DNA of 64,000 bases from assembly GCF_009371985.2 (NCBI RefSeq), contig NZ_VIKU02000005.1, positions 124,001 through 188,000 of the forward strand, read 5' to 3'. Below are positions 1 to 8,552 of the stretch, piece by piece; the stretch's first letter is position 1, and each line of letters opens with the position of its first letter. The position numbers and the translations under genes were made by a program. The DNA is from Pelagihabitans pacificus (GTDB taxonomy: Bacteria > Bacteroidota > Bacteroidia > Flavobacteriales > Flavobacteriaceae). The notes under the pieces were generated by a model that saw only the letters and a program-made list of their open reading frames with translations, had not been told where the DNA came from and did not search any database.

Positions 1-439
1 CAGCATCCCTTTTGTTCGTAGTTATTTTGCCGGAGGTGCTAATGATAACCGTGGATGGTTCCCTTACTCCCTTGGTCCAGGGAGAACCGATGCGATTAAT
101 GACTTTAACGAGGCCAATTTAAAGATTGCCCTTAACCTGGAATACCGTTTCCCCATAGCGGGTAATTTCAAGGGTGCGCTTTTTGCCGATGCCGGCAACA
201 TCTGGAATGTTTTTGATAATGTCGAAGATCCGGATGCCAAGTTTGTAGGAATCAGCTCTTTGGCCGATATCGCTTTAGGTTCCGGCTTTGGACTTCGTTA
301 TGACTTCACCTATTTCCTATTTCGGGTAGATCTTGGTTTCAAGACCTACAATCCGGCCGAAGAAATCTCCAAACGGTGGTTCAGGGACTATAATTTTGCC
401 AATTCGGTACTGCAAATCGGTATCAACTATCCCTTTTAG
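1..439 (+). CDS. TamL/BamA-family outer membrane protein, C-terminal end (partial)
   Basis: The reading frame is open from the window edge (first whole codon at base 2) to the stop at 437-439, about 145 residues. The visible part contains the YFAGG and NDNRGW stretches and alternating beta-strand residues, and ends in Tyr-Pro-Phe. A terminal aromatic residue is the usual outer-membrane targeting signal of Omp85 barrels. In Bacteroidota this pattern fits TamL, the lipoprotein partner of TamB in outer-membrane assembly, or a BamA paralogue. The N-terminal POTRA and lipobox regions that would decide between them lie outside the window. Confidence 0.8.
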   Translation, partial: SIPFVRSYFAGGANDNRGWFPYSLGPGRTDAINDFNEANLKIALNLEYRFPIAGNFKGALFADAGNIWNVFDNVEDPDAKFVGISSLADIALGSGFGLRYDFTYFLFRVDLGFKTYNPAEEISKRWFRDYNFANSVLQIGINYPF

Positions 440-550
440 ACAACTTGTAAGGCAACGCTTGTGGCCCCAACCAGGCCCCTTCCTCAAAGACCCGATCGAG
501 ATGGAAGCGGCAATTGGAAAAAACCAAGAGTGCCCTACGACATATTTTAT

Positions 551-558
551 TACTTTTG
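551..558 (+). promoter_or_regulatory. -7 promoter element for fbaA
   Basis: TACTTTTG matches the Bacteroidota -7 consensus TAnnTTTG exactly and lies 36 bases upstream of the fbaA start at 595. It also argues against starting fbaA further upstream. No good -33 TTTG is visible at normal spacing. Confidence 0.6.
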
Positions 559-594
559 TCCCATTCAACTATAAAATTAACAGACTATAAAGCT

Positions 595-1662
595 ATGTCC
601 CATACTATAAAACCAGGGGTCGCTACAGGCGATGAAGTACAGGAGATATTCAATTATGCCAAGGAGAAGGGTTTTGCCCTTCCGGCGGTCAATGTCATCG
701 GATCGAATACGATGAACGCAGTGATGGAAACGGCCGCTGGTCTTAATGCACCGGTTATCATCCAATTTTCTAACGGTGGCGCCCAGTTCAATGCCGGAAA
801 AGGTCTCTCGAACGAAAACCAACATGCTGCCATACAAGGTGCCATAGCAGGTGCGAAACACGTTCACCAATTGGCCGAATCGTACGGGGCCACGGTTATC
901 TTGCATACCGATCACTGTGCCAAAAAGCTATTGCCTTGGATCGACGGGATGCTCGATGCTAGCGAACAACACTTTGCCGAAACCGGAAAATCGCTGTTCA
1001 GTTCCCATATGATCGACCTTTCGGAGGAACCGATCGAGGAAAATATCGAAATCTGCAAGGGCTACTTAGAACGCATGGCCAAGATGAATATGACCTTGGA
1101 AATTGAGTTGGGAATAACGGGAGGGGAAGAAGATGGTGTAGATAACTCGGACGTGGACGATAGTAAGCTGTATACCCAGCCCGAAGAAGTAGCTTACGCC
1201 TATGAGGAACTGTCCAAAGTAAGCCATCGATTTACGATTGCCGCCGCTTTTGGCAACGTTCATGGTGTATACAAGCCTGGCAATGTGAAGTTGACACCAA
1301 AAATCCTAAAGAATTCACAGGAATATATTAGTGAAAAATATGGAGTGGAGCACAACCACATCGATTTTGTCTTTCACGGAGGTTCAGGCTCGACCGTAGA
1401 AGAAATCCGCGAAGGCATTAGCTACGGAGTCATTAAAATGAATATCGATACCGACTTGCAATACGCCTTTCTTTCGGGAGTGCGTGATTATGTGCAGGGT
1501 AAGAAAGACTTTTTACAGTCCCAAATCGGCAACCCGAAAGGAGCGGACGAACCCAACAAGAAGTTCTATGATCCACGAGTATGGTTACGCGAAGGGGAAA
1601 AGAGTTTTGTCGAACGTTTGAAGAAGGCCTTCGAGGACCTTAACAACGTTAATACGCTTTAA
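595..1662 (+). CDS. fbaA: Class II fructose-bisphosphate aldolase
   Basis: This 355-residue protein catalyses reversible cleavage of fructose 1,6-bisphosphate to DHAP and glyceraldehyde 3-phosphate in cytosolic glycolysis and gluconeogenesis. Class II aldolases use zinc. The HTDHC segment near residues 104-108 carries the conserved catalytic Asp and a metal-binding His, and FHGGSGS near 260-266 carries another metal His and phosphate-binding glycines. The length is normal for the long (FbaA) type. The ATG at 595 is preferred because the frame upstream is open only from a TTG and includes the promoter. It is probably co-transcribed with accD, which begins 25 bases after the stop. Confidence 0.95.
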   Translation: MSHTIKPGVATGDEVQEIFNYAKEKGFALPAVNVIGSNTMNAVMETAAGLNAPVIIQFSNGGAQFNAGKGLSNENQHAAIQGAIAGAKHVHQLAESYGATVILHTDHCAKKLLPWIDGMLDASEQHFAETGKSLFSSHMIDLSEEPIEENIEICKGYLERMAKMNMTLEIELGITGGEEDGVDNSDVDDSKLYTQPEEVAYAYEELSKVSHRFTIAAAFGNVHGVYKPGNVKLTPKILKNSQEYISEKYGVEHNHIDFVFHGGSGSTVEEIREGISYGVIKMNIDTDLQYAFLSGVRDYVQGKKDFLQSQIGNPKGADEPNKKFYDPRVWLREGEKSFVERLKKAFEDLNNVNTL

Positions 1663-1687
1663 ATTCACCTAACTTAAAAAGGGAGAT

Positions 1688-2572
1688 ATGACGGCTTGGT
1701 TTAAGCGAAAGGAAAAAGGAATACAGACGGCAACGGAGGAAAAAAAAGACACTCCAAAAGGCCTTTGGTACAAATCGCCAACCGGTAAAATTGTTGAATC
1801 GGAAGTATTGGCCAAAAACTTCTATGTAAGCCCTGAAGACGATTACCATGTCCGAATCGGCAGCAAGGAATACTTCGAAATACTTTTCGATAATAACAAG
1901 TTTACCGAACTAGATCCAAAACTCACCTCAAAAGATCCGCTAAAGTTCGAGGACACCAAAAAGTATTCGGACCGATTGAAAGCGGCACAAAAAAAGACCG
2001 GACTAAAGGACGCGGTGCGCACGGCGGCAGGTAAATCAATGGGTAAGGATTTGGTGGTCGCCTGTATGGATTTCTCCTTTATCGGCGGTTCTATGGGAAG
2101 TGTCGTAGGGGAAAAAATTGCCCGTGCCATCGATTATTCCATCAAGAAGAAAATTCCTTTTCTCATGATTTCCAAATCGGGAGGTGCCCGAATGATGGAA
2201 GCCGCACTCTCCCTGATGCAATTGGCAAAGACCTCGGCAAAGCTAGCACAGCTCGCCGAGGCCAAAATTCCGTATATATCGCTTTGTACCGATCCTACGA
2301 CAGGTGGAACCACTGCCTCTTATGCCATGTTGGGCGATATTAATATTGCGGAGCCTGGCGCCCTTATCGGTTTTGCCGGCCCCCGAGTGGTAAAGGAAGC
2401 CACTGGAAAAGATTTACCTAAAGGATTCCAAACTTCGGAATTCGTTTTGGAACACGGCTTTTTGGATTTTATCGTACATCGAAGCGAATTAAAGAAGAAA
2501 ATCAATCTCTATATCGACCTAATTCAAAACAATCCCGTGAGAGTAGCGGAAACCTCCTCTAAGGTTTCTTGA
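1688..2572 (+). CDS. accD: Acetyl-CoA carboxylase carboxyltransferase subunit beta
   Basis: AccD (294 residues) forms the carboxyltransferase with AccA and transfers CO2 from biotin to acetyl-CoA, the first step of fatty-acid synthesis. The crotonase-fold core is well conserved, for example [27 protein letters not shown] and IGFAGPRV. The family's N-terminal Cys4 zinc ribbon is present by position (about residues 25-55, around [10 protein letters not shown] and [10 protein letters not shown]), but all four cysteines are replaced. The start ATG follows a GGGAGAT ribosome-binding site. It sits downstream of fbaA on the same strand with a short gap. Confidence 0.95.
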   Translation: MTAWFKRKEKGIQTATEEKKDTPKGLWYKSPTGKIVESEVLAKNFYVSPEDDYHVRIGSKEYFEILFDNNKFTELDPKLTSKDPLKFEDTKKYSDRLKAAQKKTGLKDAVRTAAGKSMGKDLVVACMDFSFIGGSMGSVVGEKIARAIDYSIKKKIPFLMISKSGGARMMEAALSLMQLAKTSAKLAQLAEAKIPYISLCTDPTTGGTTASYAMLGDINIAEPGALIGFAGPRVVKEATGKDLPKGFQTSEFVLEHGFLDFIVHRSELKKKINLYIDLIQNNPVRVAETSSKVS

Positions 2573-2647
2573 ACATTTAACAAAGGCCCATTTGGTTATT
2601 GAAGCAACGTCAATATATATGTTGACGAAAACCCTTAAATAGTACCG

Positions 2648-3154
2648 ATGAGAACTTTTATCCCTTTTACATCCTTGCTTGTGGCATGTTTATTTCTCTG
2701 TTGTTCCACCGACAAATTGGCAACTGAAATGGAGGAAGCGGCTTCCGAGTTGGCCGACAAGGCTTCCCCTCAAGGATTGCCTCAGGTGACCGATGTTTCG
2801 GTTACGGGCAATGAAAATGCCTATACCTTTAGTGTTACGATTATCAGCCCGGATACAGGATGCGACCAGTATGCCGATTGGTGGGAAGTCGTTGATACGG
2901 ACGGAAATCTGGTATACCGCAGAATTTTGACCCATAGCCACGTAGAAGAACAACCCTTTACCCGTTCAGGTGGCCCAGTGGATATTTCGGAAAACACCGC
3001 TGTGTACATTCGCGCCCATATGAACAACTCCGGTTACGGTACGGCCGTTTTTCAAGGGTCGGTAGCAGATGGTTTCACCGCTGGCCGATTAGGTACCGAC
3101 TTTGCCGAGGAACTTGAAAGCACCGAGCCTTTGCCCGATGGATGTGCTTTCTAG
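2648..3154 (+). CDS. Small lipoprotein of unknown function
   Basis: The 168-residue product begins with a short signal peptide ending in a lipobox-like LFLCCS (Cys near residue 18 or 19), so it should be a membrane-anchored lipoprotein. The mature part starts with a short Glu/Ala-rich helix (EMEEAASELADKA), then a beta-rich region with VTDVSVTGN-like strands. I do not recognise the domain. It follows accD by 75 bases and ends just before a hairpin shared with a convergent lipoprotein gene. A CGTCAA/TTGACG inverted repeat at 2608-2627 lies between accD and this gene. Confidence 0.7.
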   Translation: MRTFIPFTSLLVACLFLCCSTDKLATEMEEAASELADKASPQGLPQVTDVSVTGNENAYTFSVTIISPDTGCDQYADWWEVVDTDGNLVYRRILTHSHVEEQPFTRSGGPVDISENTAVYIRAHMNNSGYGTAVFQGSVADGFTAGRLGTDFAEELESTEPLPDGCAF

Positions 3155-3180
3155 CTTTCATTCGCTAAAAGATATGGGTT

Positions 3181-3219
3181 AAAAAAAGAGGCTGCCTGTT
3201 AAGACAACCTCTTTTAAAA
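3181..3219. terminator. Bidirectional rho-independent terminator
   Basis: AAAGAGG pairs with CCTCTTT around a loop, and A-rich and T-rich flanks on the two sides give a U-tract in either direction. It sits between the convergent genes ending at 3154 (+) and 3242 (-). Confidence 0.7.
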
Positions 3220-3241
3220 ACCGTTCCTTGTTCAAAACCTT

Positions 3242-4111
3242 TTAGTTATTGAAGAACCGTCGAAGGAATATTTCTTTCGAGGTACCATCGGGATACGTCA
3301 AGAGCCCTTTGGCATCGCAGCTTCCATCACCGAAATCAAGGCTGGCGGTAGCATCGTTTCTGGAAATATCCAAAACCCCGCTTACGATGAATCTACAAGA
3401 CCATTCCCTACGTAAAGGAGTGGTAATTTCCTTGGTGAAAACATTCCCCAGTTTTCCGGTAAAAGTTCCCTTCCCGGTAATCAAAAATACATTGTCGCCC
3501 CAAAAGCCAGAGCCATATCCTTCAATCCACTCACGGGTTCTGTTCCCATTGAAACTAAAGGTATCCCCATCGGAATACGTACCATTGAACGTCCAGGCGG
3601 CATCGGACTGCGGATTTCCGCTACCATTATCCCGTACACGCTCTACCGACGCATTCCCTTCTACCGCTACCCCGTTGAACGTGAAGTTCTCCAAGGAAAG
3701 GTTGAGTGTTTTGGTAACTAGGTCCATATCCTTGGCATAGCTCAAATAGATAATTCCGCTCAAAACGTTCCCATTGGGCAGTTCACATCCTTCGCCAAAG
3801 TCGATGGTCTTTTCCTTGGAAGTATCCGTTACGACCGTAGTAATCGTCACGCAGTCCGGAAGGTAATCGGATCGGTAATTACTTTTGGAAGTGCTGGAAA
3901 TTTCATCCGCAGCATATACATCCTCCACTACCCCTATGATGTCTTCCGAAATAAACTCCGCTTCATCGCTTGATTTCAGCTCGGTGGCGGTAATCACTTC
4001 CCCGTCACTAAAGTCGATCACAGCTTCCTCCTCCTTAGTACAGGAAGCCAATAGCGTTAGGACCATCATTGACAGTCCGGCAATATTCTTTTTTTTGAGG
4101 CACTTTTTCAT
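3242..4111 (-). CDS. Hypothetical lipoprotein
   Basis: This 289-residue protein starts with MKKCLKKKN and a hydrophobic stretch ending in the lipobox LLASC, followed by acidic residues (TKEEEA). Acidic residues right after the lipid-carrying Cys resemble the Bacteroidota surface-export signal. The rest is Gly/Asn/Thr-rich and beta-like, with three widely spaced cysteines (for example FGEGCELPNG and SWSCRF-type contexts). I do not recognise a named domain. The start at 4111 is preferred over an upstream in-frame codon because it places the signal peptide at the N-terminus. It is transcribed alone, converging on the 2648-3154 gene. Confidence 0.75.
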   Translation of the reverse strand: MKKCLKKKNIAGLSMMVLTLLASCTKEEEAVIDFSDGEVITATELKSSDEAEFISEDIIGVVEDVYAADEISSTSKSNYRSDYLPDCVTITTVVTDTSKEKTIDFGEGCELPNGNVLSGIIYLSYAKDMDLVTKTLNLSLENFTFNGVAVEGNASVERVRDNGSGNPQSDAAWTFNGTYSDGDTFSFNGNRTREWIEGYGSGFWGDNVFLITGKGTFTGKLGNVFTKEITTPLRREWSCRFIVSGVLDISRNDATASLDFGDGSCDAKGLLTYPDGTSKEIFLRRFFNN

Positions 4112-4305
4112 AATTATACATTTTAATTGTTTGTCATTTGTACCATAAAAAGCATCCAACAAAATCTTGACTAGTATCGATCTTGATAAACGGACACATT
4201 TATCGTAACATTTTTTTAAGATTTGTGGAGGTATGACCCACGTAATTAAAAAAGGTTTAATCCACTATTTAAAAAAATGATGGCCGCCCATCGAAAAATT
4301 ATATT

Positions 4306-4313
4306 TATCTTTG
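4306..4313 (+). promoter_or_regulatory. -7 promoter element for rpsO
   Basis: TATCTTTG is an exact TAnnTTTG match 54 bases before the rpsO start, leaving a leader long enough for autogenous control of S15. No leader structure can be proven by eye. Confidence 0.6.
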
Positions 4314-4367
4314 CGCCCTGATTGAAAACCAGTCAGATACATAAAAATCATTTAAAATAATATTGGA

Positions 4368-4637
4368 ATGTATTTAACCAAGGAAATTAAGGCCGATATT
4401 TTTAAGAAACACGGCGGAGAAGAAAAGAATACTGGGTCTACCGAGGGTCAAATCGCCTTGTTCACCCACCGTATCAACCACTTGACCAAGCACCTTAAAA
4501 AAAACCACAAGGATTACAACACCGAGCGTTCCTTGGTGCGTTTGGTAGGTAAGCGAAGAAGTTTGCTGGATTATTTGAAAAAGAAGGATATTGTAAAATA
4601 TCGTGAATTGATCAAAGAATTAGGTATTAGAAAATAA
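4368..4637 (+). CDS. rpsO: 30S ribosomal protein S15 (bS15)
   Basis: This 89-residue protein has the full S15 fold. Signature parts include NTGSTEGQIALFTHRI, LTKHLKKNHKDY and LVGKRRSLLDYLKKKD. It binds 16S rRNA helices 20-22 early in 30S assembly. The length is standard. It is followed by its own terminator and then by pnp, the common bacterial order rpsO-pnp. Confidence 0.97.
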   Translation: MYLTKEIKADIFKKHGGEEKNTGSTEGQIALFTHRINHLTKHLKKNHKDYNTERSLVRLVGKRRSLLDYLKKKDIVKYRELIKELGIRK

Positions 4638-4643
4638 ATCACG

Positions 4644-4669
4644 AAGGGGAAGCTTGTCTTCCCCTTTTT
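4644..4669 (+). terminator. Rho-independent terminator after rpsO
   Basis: GGGGAAG and CTTCCCC form a 7-bp stem with a 5-base loop and a T-run. It begins six bases after the rpsO stop. Read-through or a separate promoter must serve pnp, 165 bases further on. Confidence 0.85.
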
Positions 4670-4834
4670 CATACTATTCCAAAGTCCCGGAATTACTCGA
4701 ACATCTCGAGAGGGCACACACAAAAAGCTGCACACGGTTTTTCATTGGTCAACACAACACAACAACTCCGACCAGAAAGTCGGTAAGACCATTGTTTAAC
4801 AGGTTCGCCATTGGGCGGATTTTAAATCAAATTT

Positions 4835-7051
4835 ATGATTCCAAAAGTTTTTAAAGAGGTCATCGACCTTGGTGACGGTAGGGAAATCTCCATCGAAACC
4901 GGAAAGTTGGCAAAGCAGGCCCATGGGTCCGTTGTGGTACAATCAGGCAAATGTATGCTGTTATGTACCGTTGTTTCCAACTACAAACAAAGTGATGTGG
5001 ATTTTCTTCCACTGACCGTAGACTATCGCGAAAAATTCGCCGCTTCGGGGCGTTACCCGGGCGGATTCTTCAAAAGGGAAGCGCGCCCCAGCGATGGAGA
5101 GGTACTGACCATGCGCTTGGTAGACCGCGTATTGCGTCCCTTGTTCCCAAAAGATTATCACTCCGAAACCCAGGTAATGATCCAGTTGATGTCGCATGAT
5201 GAAGACGTGATGCCTGATGCAATGGCCGGTTTGGCCGCATCGGCAGCGATTCAGCTATCCGATTTCCCTTTCGAATGTGCCATTTCCGAATGTCGTGTAG
5301 GCCGTGTGAACGGGGAGTTTGTCATCAACCCTACCCGAGCGCAATTGGAAGAGTCCGATATCGATATGATTATCGGGGCCTCTGCTGATTCCGTTATGAT
5401 GGTGGAAGGGGAAATGAAAGAGATTTCCGAAGAGGAAATGACCGAGGCCATTAAATTTGCGCACGAAGCGATCAAAGAACAGGTTGCCGCCCAGGAACGG
5501 TTGGCCACAGCCTTTGGCAAGAAGGAGGTACGTGAGTATGAAGGAGAAAACGAAGATGAGGAACTTGCCAAAAAAGTACATGACCTTACCTATGATAAAG
5601 TATATGAAGTAGCCAAAGCAGGTTCTGCCAAGCAGGAGAGAAGTGCTGCCTTCGATGCCATCAAAGAGGAGGTGAAAGCGACTTTTACCGAAGAGGAATT
5701 GGAAGAGTTTGGCGATTTGGTCTCCAAATATTTCTACAAGGCCGAAAAAGCTGCTGTTCGTGACCTTACCTTGAACGAAGGGTTGCGATTGGACGGTAGA
5801 AAAACCGACGAAATACGTCCTATCTGGTGCGAGGTCGATTATTTACCCTCAACCCACGGTTCCGCCATTTTTACCAGAGGGGAAACCCAGGCGTTGGCAA
5901 CCGTTACCTTAGGAACGTCTAGGGAAGCGAATCAAATCGATATGCCTTCCTTTGAAGGTGAGGAAACATTCTACTTGCACTACAATTTCCCCCCATTCTC
6001 AACTGGTGAGGCCAGACCGATACGGGGTACTTCCCGAAGGGAAATCGGTCACGGGAACTTGGCCCAGCGCGCACTGAAAGGAATGGTCCCGGAAGACTGT
6101 CCGTATACGGTGCGGGTCGTTTCCGAAGTATTGGAATCGAACGGTTCTTCCTCCATGGCAACCGTATGTTCGGGCACTATGGCCTTGATGGATGCCGGGG
6201 TACAATTGAAAAAACCGGTATCCGGAATCGCGATGGGCTTGATCACCGATACCGAAACAGGTAAATACGCCGTCTTATCGGATATCCTGGGAGATGAAGA
6301 CCATCTTGGGGATATGGACTTTAAAGTTACCGGTACCGCAGACGGAATCACAGCCTGTCAGATGGATATCAAGGTAAAGGGCCTCTCCTATGAAATTTTG
6401 GTAAAAGCCTTGAAACAAGCCAGGGATGGCCGCTTGCATATCTTGGAGAAATTGGTAGATACCATCGAGGCTCCAAGACCCGACGTGAAGCCACATGCAC
6501 CAAAAATGGTTACAACCGTAATCCCGAACGAATTTATCGGCGCCTTGATCGGCCCCGGTGGAAAAGTCATCCAAGAGTTGCAGAAAGAAACAAAAACTAC
6601 TATCGTAATCAACGAAGATCCAGTAACCGAAGAGGGCATCGTGGAGATTTTAGGTACCGATCAAAATGGTATCGATGCCGTTTTGGCCAAAATCGACTCA
6701 TTGATGTTCAAGCCAGAAGTAGGTAGTGTGTACGAAGTGAAGGTCATTAAGATGCTCGATTTCGGCGCAGTAGTAGAGTACCAAGATGCTCCTGGTAACG
6801 AGGTATTGTTGCATGTATCGGAACTAGCCTGGGAACGCACCGAAAAAGTTTCCGATGTTGTGAACATGGACGATGTCTTCGATGTGAAGTACTTGGGTAC
6901 CGACCCCAGAACCCGAAAGGATAAGGTATCTCGTAAGGCGTTGCTTCCCAAACCGGAAGGTTATAAGGAAAGACCCCCAAGGGATAACAATAGGCGAAGA
7001 GACGACCGTCGCGGACGTGACAATCGTGATCGAAAGCCCAGAAGGGACTAG
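4835..7051 (+). CDS. pnp: Polyribonucleotide nucleotidyltransferase (PNPase)
   Basis: PNPase degrades RNA 3'-to-5' by phosphorolysis and can also add nucleotides; it works in the cytosolic RNA degradation machinery. The 738-residue protein has two RNase PH domains (about 1-230 and 310-545), a KH domain with [13 protein letters not shown] (about 567-580), and an S1 domain starting at [20 protein letters not shown]. The tail is a basic low-complexity run of Arg/Asp/Asn, probably an RNA-contacting extension. It follows rpsO and ends at a strong hairpin. Confidence 0.97.
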   Translation: MIPKVFKEVIDLGDGREISIETGKLAKQAHGSVVVQSGKCMLLCTVVSNYKQSDVDFLPLTVDYREKFAASGRYPGGFFKREARPSDGEVLTMRLVDRVLRPLFPKDYHSETQVMIQLMSHDEDVMPDAMAGLAASAAIQLSDFPFECAISECRVGRVNGEFVINPTRAQLEESDIDMIIGASADSVMMVEGEMKEISEEEMTEAIKFAHEAIKEQVAAQERLATAFGKKEVREYEGENEDEELAKKVHDLTYDKVYEVAKAGSAKQERSAAFDAIKEEVKATFTEEELEEFGDLVSKYFYKAEKAAVRDLTLNEGLRLDGRKTDEIRPIWCEVDYLPSTHGSAIFTRGETQALATVTLGTSREANQIDMPSFEGEETFYLHYNFPPFSTGEARPIRGTSRREIGHGNLAQRALKGMVPEDCPYTVRVVSEVLESNGSSSMATVCSGTMALMDAGVQLKKPVSGIAMGLITDTETGKYAVLSDILGDEDHLGDMDFKVTGTADGITACQMDIKVKGLSYEILVKALKQARDGRLHILEKLVDTIEAPRPDVKPHAPKMVTTVIPNEFIGALIGPGGKVIQELQKETKTTIVINEDPVTEEGIVEILGTDQNGIDAVLAKIDSLMFKPEVGSVYEVKVIKMLDFGAVVEYQDAPGNEVLLHVSELAWERTEKVSDVVNMDDVFDVKYLGTDPRTRKDKVSRKALLPKPEGYKERPPRDNNRRRDDRRGRDNRDRKPRRD

Positions 7052-7070
7052 ATTCCGTCAACTCGAATTG

Positions 7071-7103
7071 AAAGCCTTCACCTCACGGTCGGAGGCTTTT
7101 TCT
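7071..7103 (+). terminator. Rho-independent terminator after pnp
   Basis: AAAGCCT pairs with AGGCTTT, followed by a T-run. It lies about 20 bases after the pnp stop. Confidence 0.8.
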
Positions 7104-7324
7104 TTTTTGTCTGTTAACAAGTGAGTCGCCCTACCTTCCAAGCGATATATGTTGATTTATCGGTATTCGATAGCGCATGGTAAAGACCAAGAAATAGGTC
7201 TTTGCACTGCCAATTTGGTGCAGTTCAACCAAAAACCAGCATTTTTTTTACCATTTTGTAACATTTATCTTTTTTCTACGTATAAGTATATGCAGTCTAT
7301 GCAATTGGAACTTAATTTACTTAG

Positions 7325-8188
7325 ATGAGACAGCTTAAGATCACAAAACAGGTCACCAATAGGGAGACCGCATCTTTGGACAAGTACTTGCAGGAAATCG
7401 GCAAAGTGGACTTGATTACCGCTGATGAGGAAGTTGAATTGGCACAACGCATCAAGGCAGGCGACCAGATCGCTCTTGAAAAACTTACAAAGGCCAATCT
7501 CCGATTCGTGGTATCGGTTGCCAAGCAGTACCAAAACCAAGGCCTTACACTACCCGATTTGATCAACGAAGGAAACTTGGGATTGATCAAAGCGGCACAG
7601 CGTTTCGACGAAACCCGTGGATTTAAATTTATCTCCTACGCGGTTTGGTGGATTCGCCAGTCGATCCTTCAGGCGTTGGCCGAACAGTCCCGTATTGTTC
7701 GTTTGCCCTTGAACAAAATTGGATCGATCAATAAAATCAATAAGACCTTCGCCTTCTTGGAGCAGGCACATGAACGTCCGCCTTCCGCAGAGGAAATCGC
7801 GAAGGAATTGGATATGACCGTCGAAGACGTAAAACAATCCTTAAAGAACTCAGGGCGCCATGTTTCAATGGATGCGCCATTGATCGATGGGGAAGACTCC
7901 AACCTATACGATGTATTGCGCAGTGGGGAATCACCCAACCCGGATAAGGAGTTACTGCACGATTCGTTGCGTACCGAAATCGAACGCGCGTTGGAAACCT
8001 TGACCCCAAGGGAAGCCGATGTGATTCGTCTGTACTTTGGCTTGGCGGGTCAACATTCGATGACCTTGGAGGAAATCGGGGAGACCTTTGATTTAACCAG
8101 GGAACGGGTCCGCCAAATTAAGGAAAAGGCGATTCGAAGGCTAAAACATACTTCAAGAAGTAAGATTTTAAAGACCTATTTGGGTTAA
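7325..8188 (+). CDS. rpoD: Primary sigma-70 factor (RpoD/SigA-like)
   Basis: This 287-residue sigma factor directs RNA polymerase to housekeeping promoters. Region 1.2 begins at [15 protein letters not shown]. Region 2 contains [27 protein letters not shown] and [12 protein letters not shown]. Region 3 follows. Region 4 has the helix-turn-helix [18 protein letters not shown]. Region 1.1 is absent, as is usual for the Bacteroidota primary sigma factor, which reads the TTTG/TAnnTTTG promoters seen in this window. The gene is monocistronic between two terminators. Confidence 0.95.
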   Translation: MRQLKITKQVTNRETASLDKYLQEIGKVDLITADEEVELAQRIKAGDQIALEKLTKANLRFVVSVAKQYQNQGLTLPDLINEGNLGLIKAAQRFDETRGFKFISYAVWWIRQSILQALAEQSRIVRLPLNKIGSINKINKTFAFLEQAHERPPSAEEIAKELDMTVEDVKQSLKNSGRHVSMDAPLIDGEDSNLYDVLRSGESPNPDKELLHDSLRTEIERALETLTPREADVIRLYFGLAGQHSMTLEEIGETFDLTRERVRQIKEKAIRRLKHTSRSKILKTYLG

Positions 8189-8552
8189 ACCCAATAATTT
8201 ACATGTTAAAGATTCCATAAATTGGAAATTTGGCATATATATTGTAATTTTACAGATACAAGCAGTTATCATGACTGTTCGTTTTTTGATTGATGAATAA
8301 ACTCCGGCTGATTACCGGAGTTTTTTCATGTATACCCACTTTCTTTTCACGGCCTGCCCATTTCATTACTGTATAAATCTTTTACACTTTGGGTGATTAG
8401 ATTCCCTATTTCCGCCCAAAGCCCATGAGAAGTTGTCCCAATAAGTGCTCATGGTGACCTGAATACCGATTTGAAGGTAAGGACCATCGACTGCAACTCC
8501 CTTTTTAAAAGAATATGTATCTTTCCAAGAAATCACTGAGCATTCTATCGGG
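8189..8552. other. Gene-free stretch between rpoD and pulA
   Basis: The first 140 bases contain the terminator at 8299-8326. Upstream of it is a TTTGG...TAATTTTA stretch (about 8230-8255) that loosely resembles a promoter, and a 9-codon frame at 8271-8300 that runs into the hairpin. A small transcript ending at 8326 is possible but unproven. From 8327 to 8552 I see no gene, repeat or clear structure. Confidence 0.4.
8299..8326 (+). terminator. Rho-independent terminator
   Basis: ACTCCGG and CCGGAGT form a perfect 7-bp stem with a 7-base loop and six T residues. It ends the rpoD transcript 110 bases after the stop codon. Confidence 0.85.

Noticed and set aside
2608-2627. CGTCAA/TTGACG inverted repeat after accD as a terminator
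   Set aside because: The stem is only 6 bp with an AT loop and no T-run follows, so it is too weak to call.
3249-3740. A 163-codon plus-strand frame opposite the lipoprotein gene at 3.2-4.1 kb
   Set aside because: It is antisense to a gene with a clear signal peptide and looks like a shadow frame without protein-like features.
4654-4854. A 66-codon frame between rpsO and pnp
   Set aside because: It starts inside the rpsO terminator, overlaps the pnp start and shows no conserved pattern.
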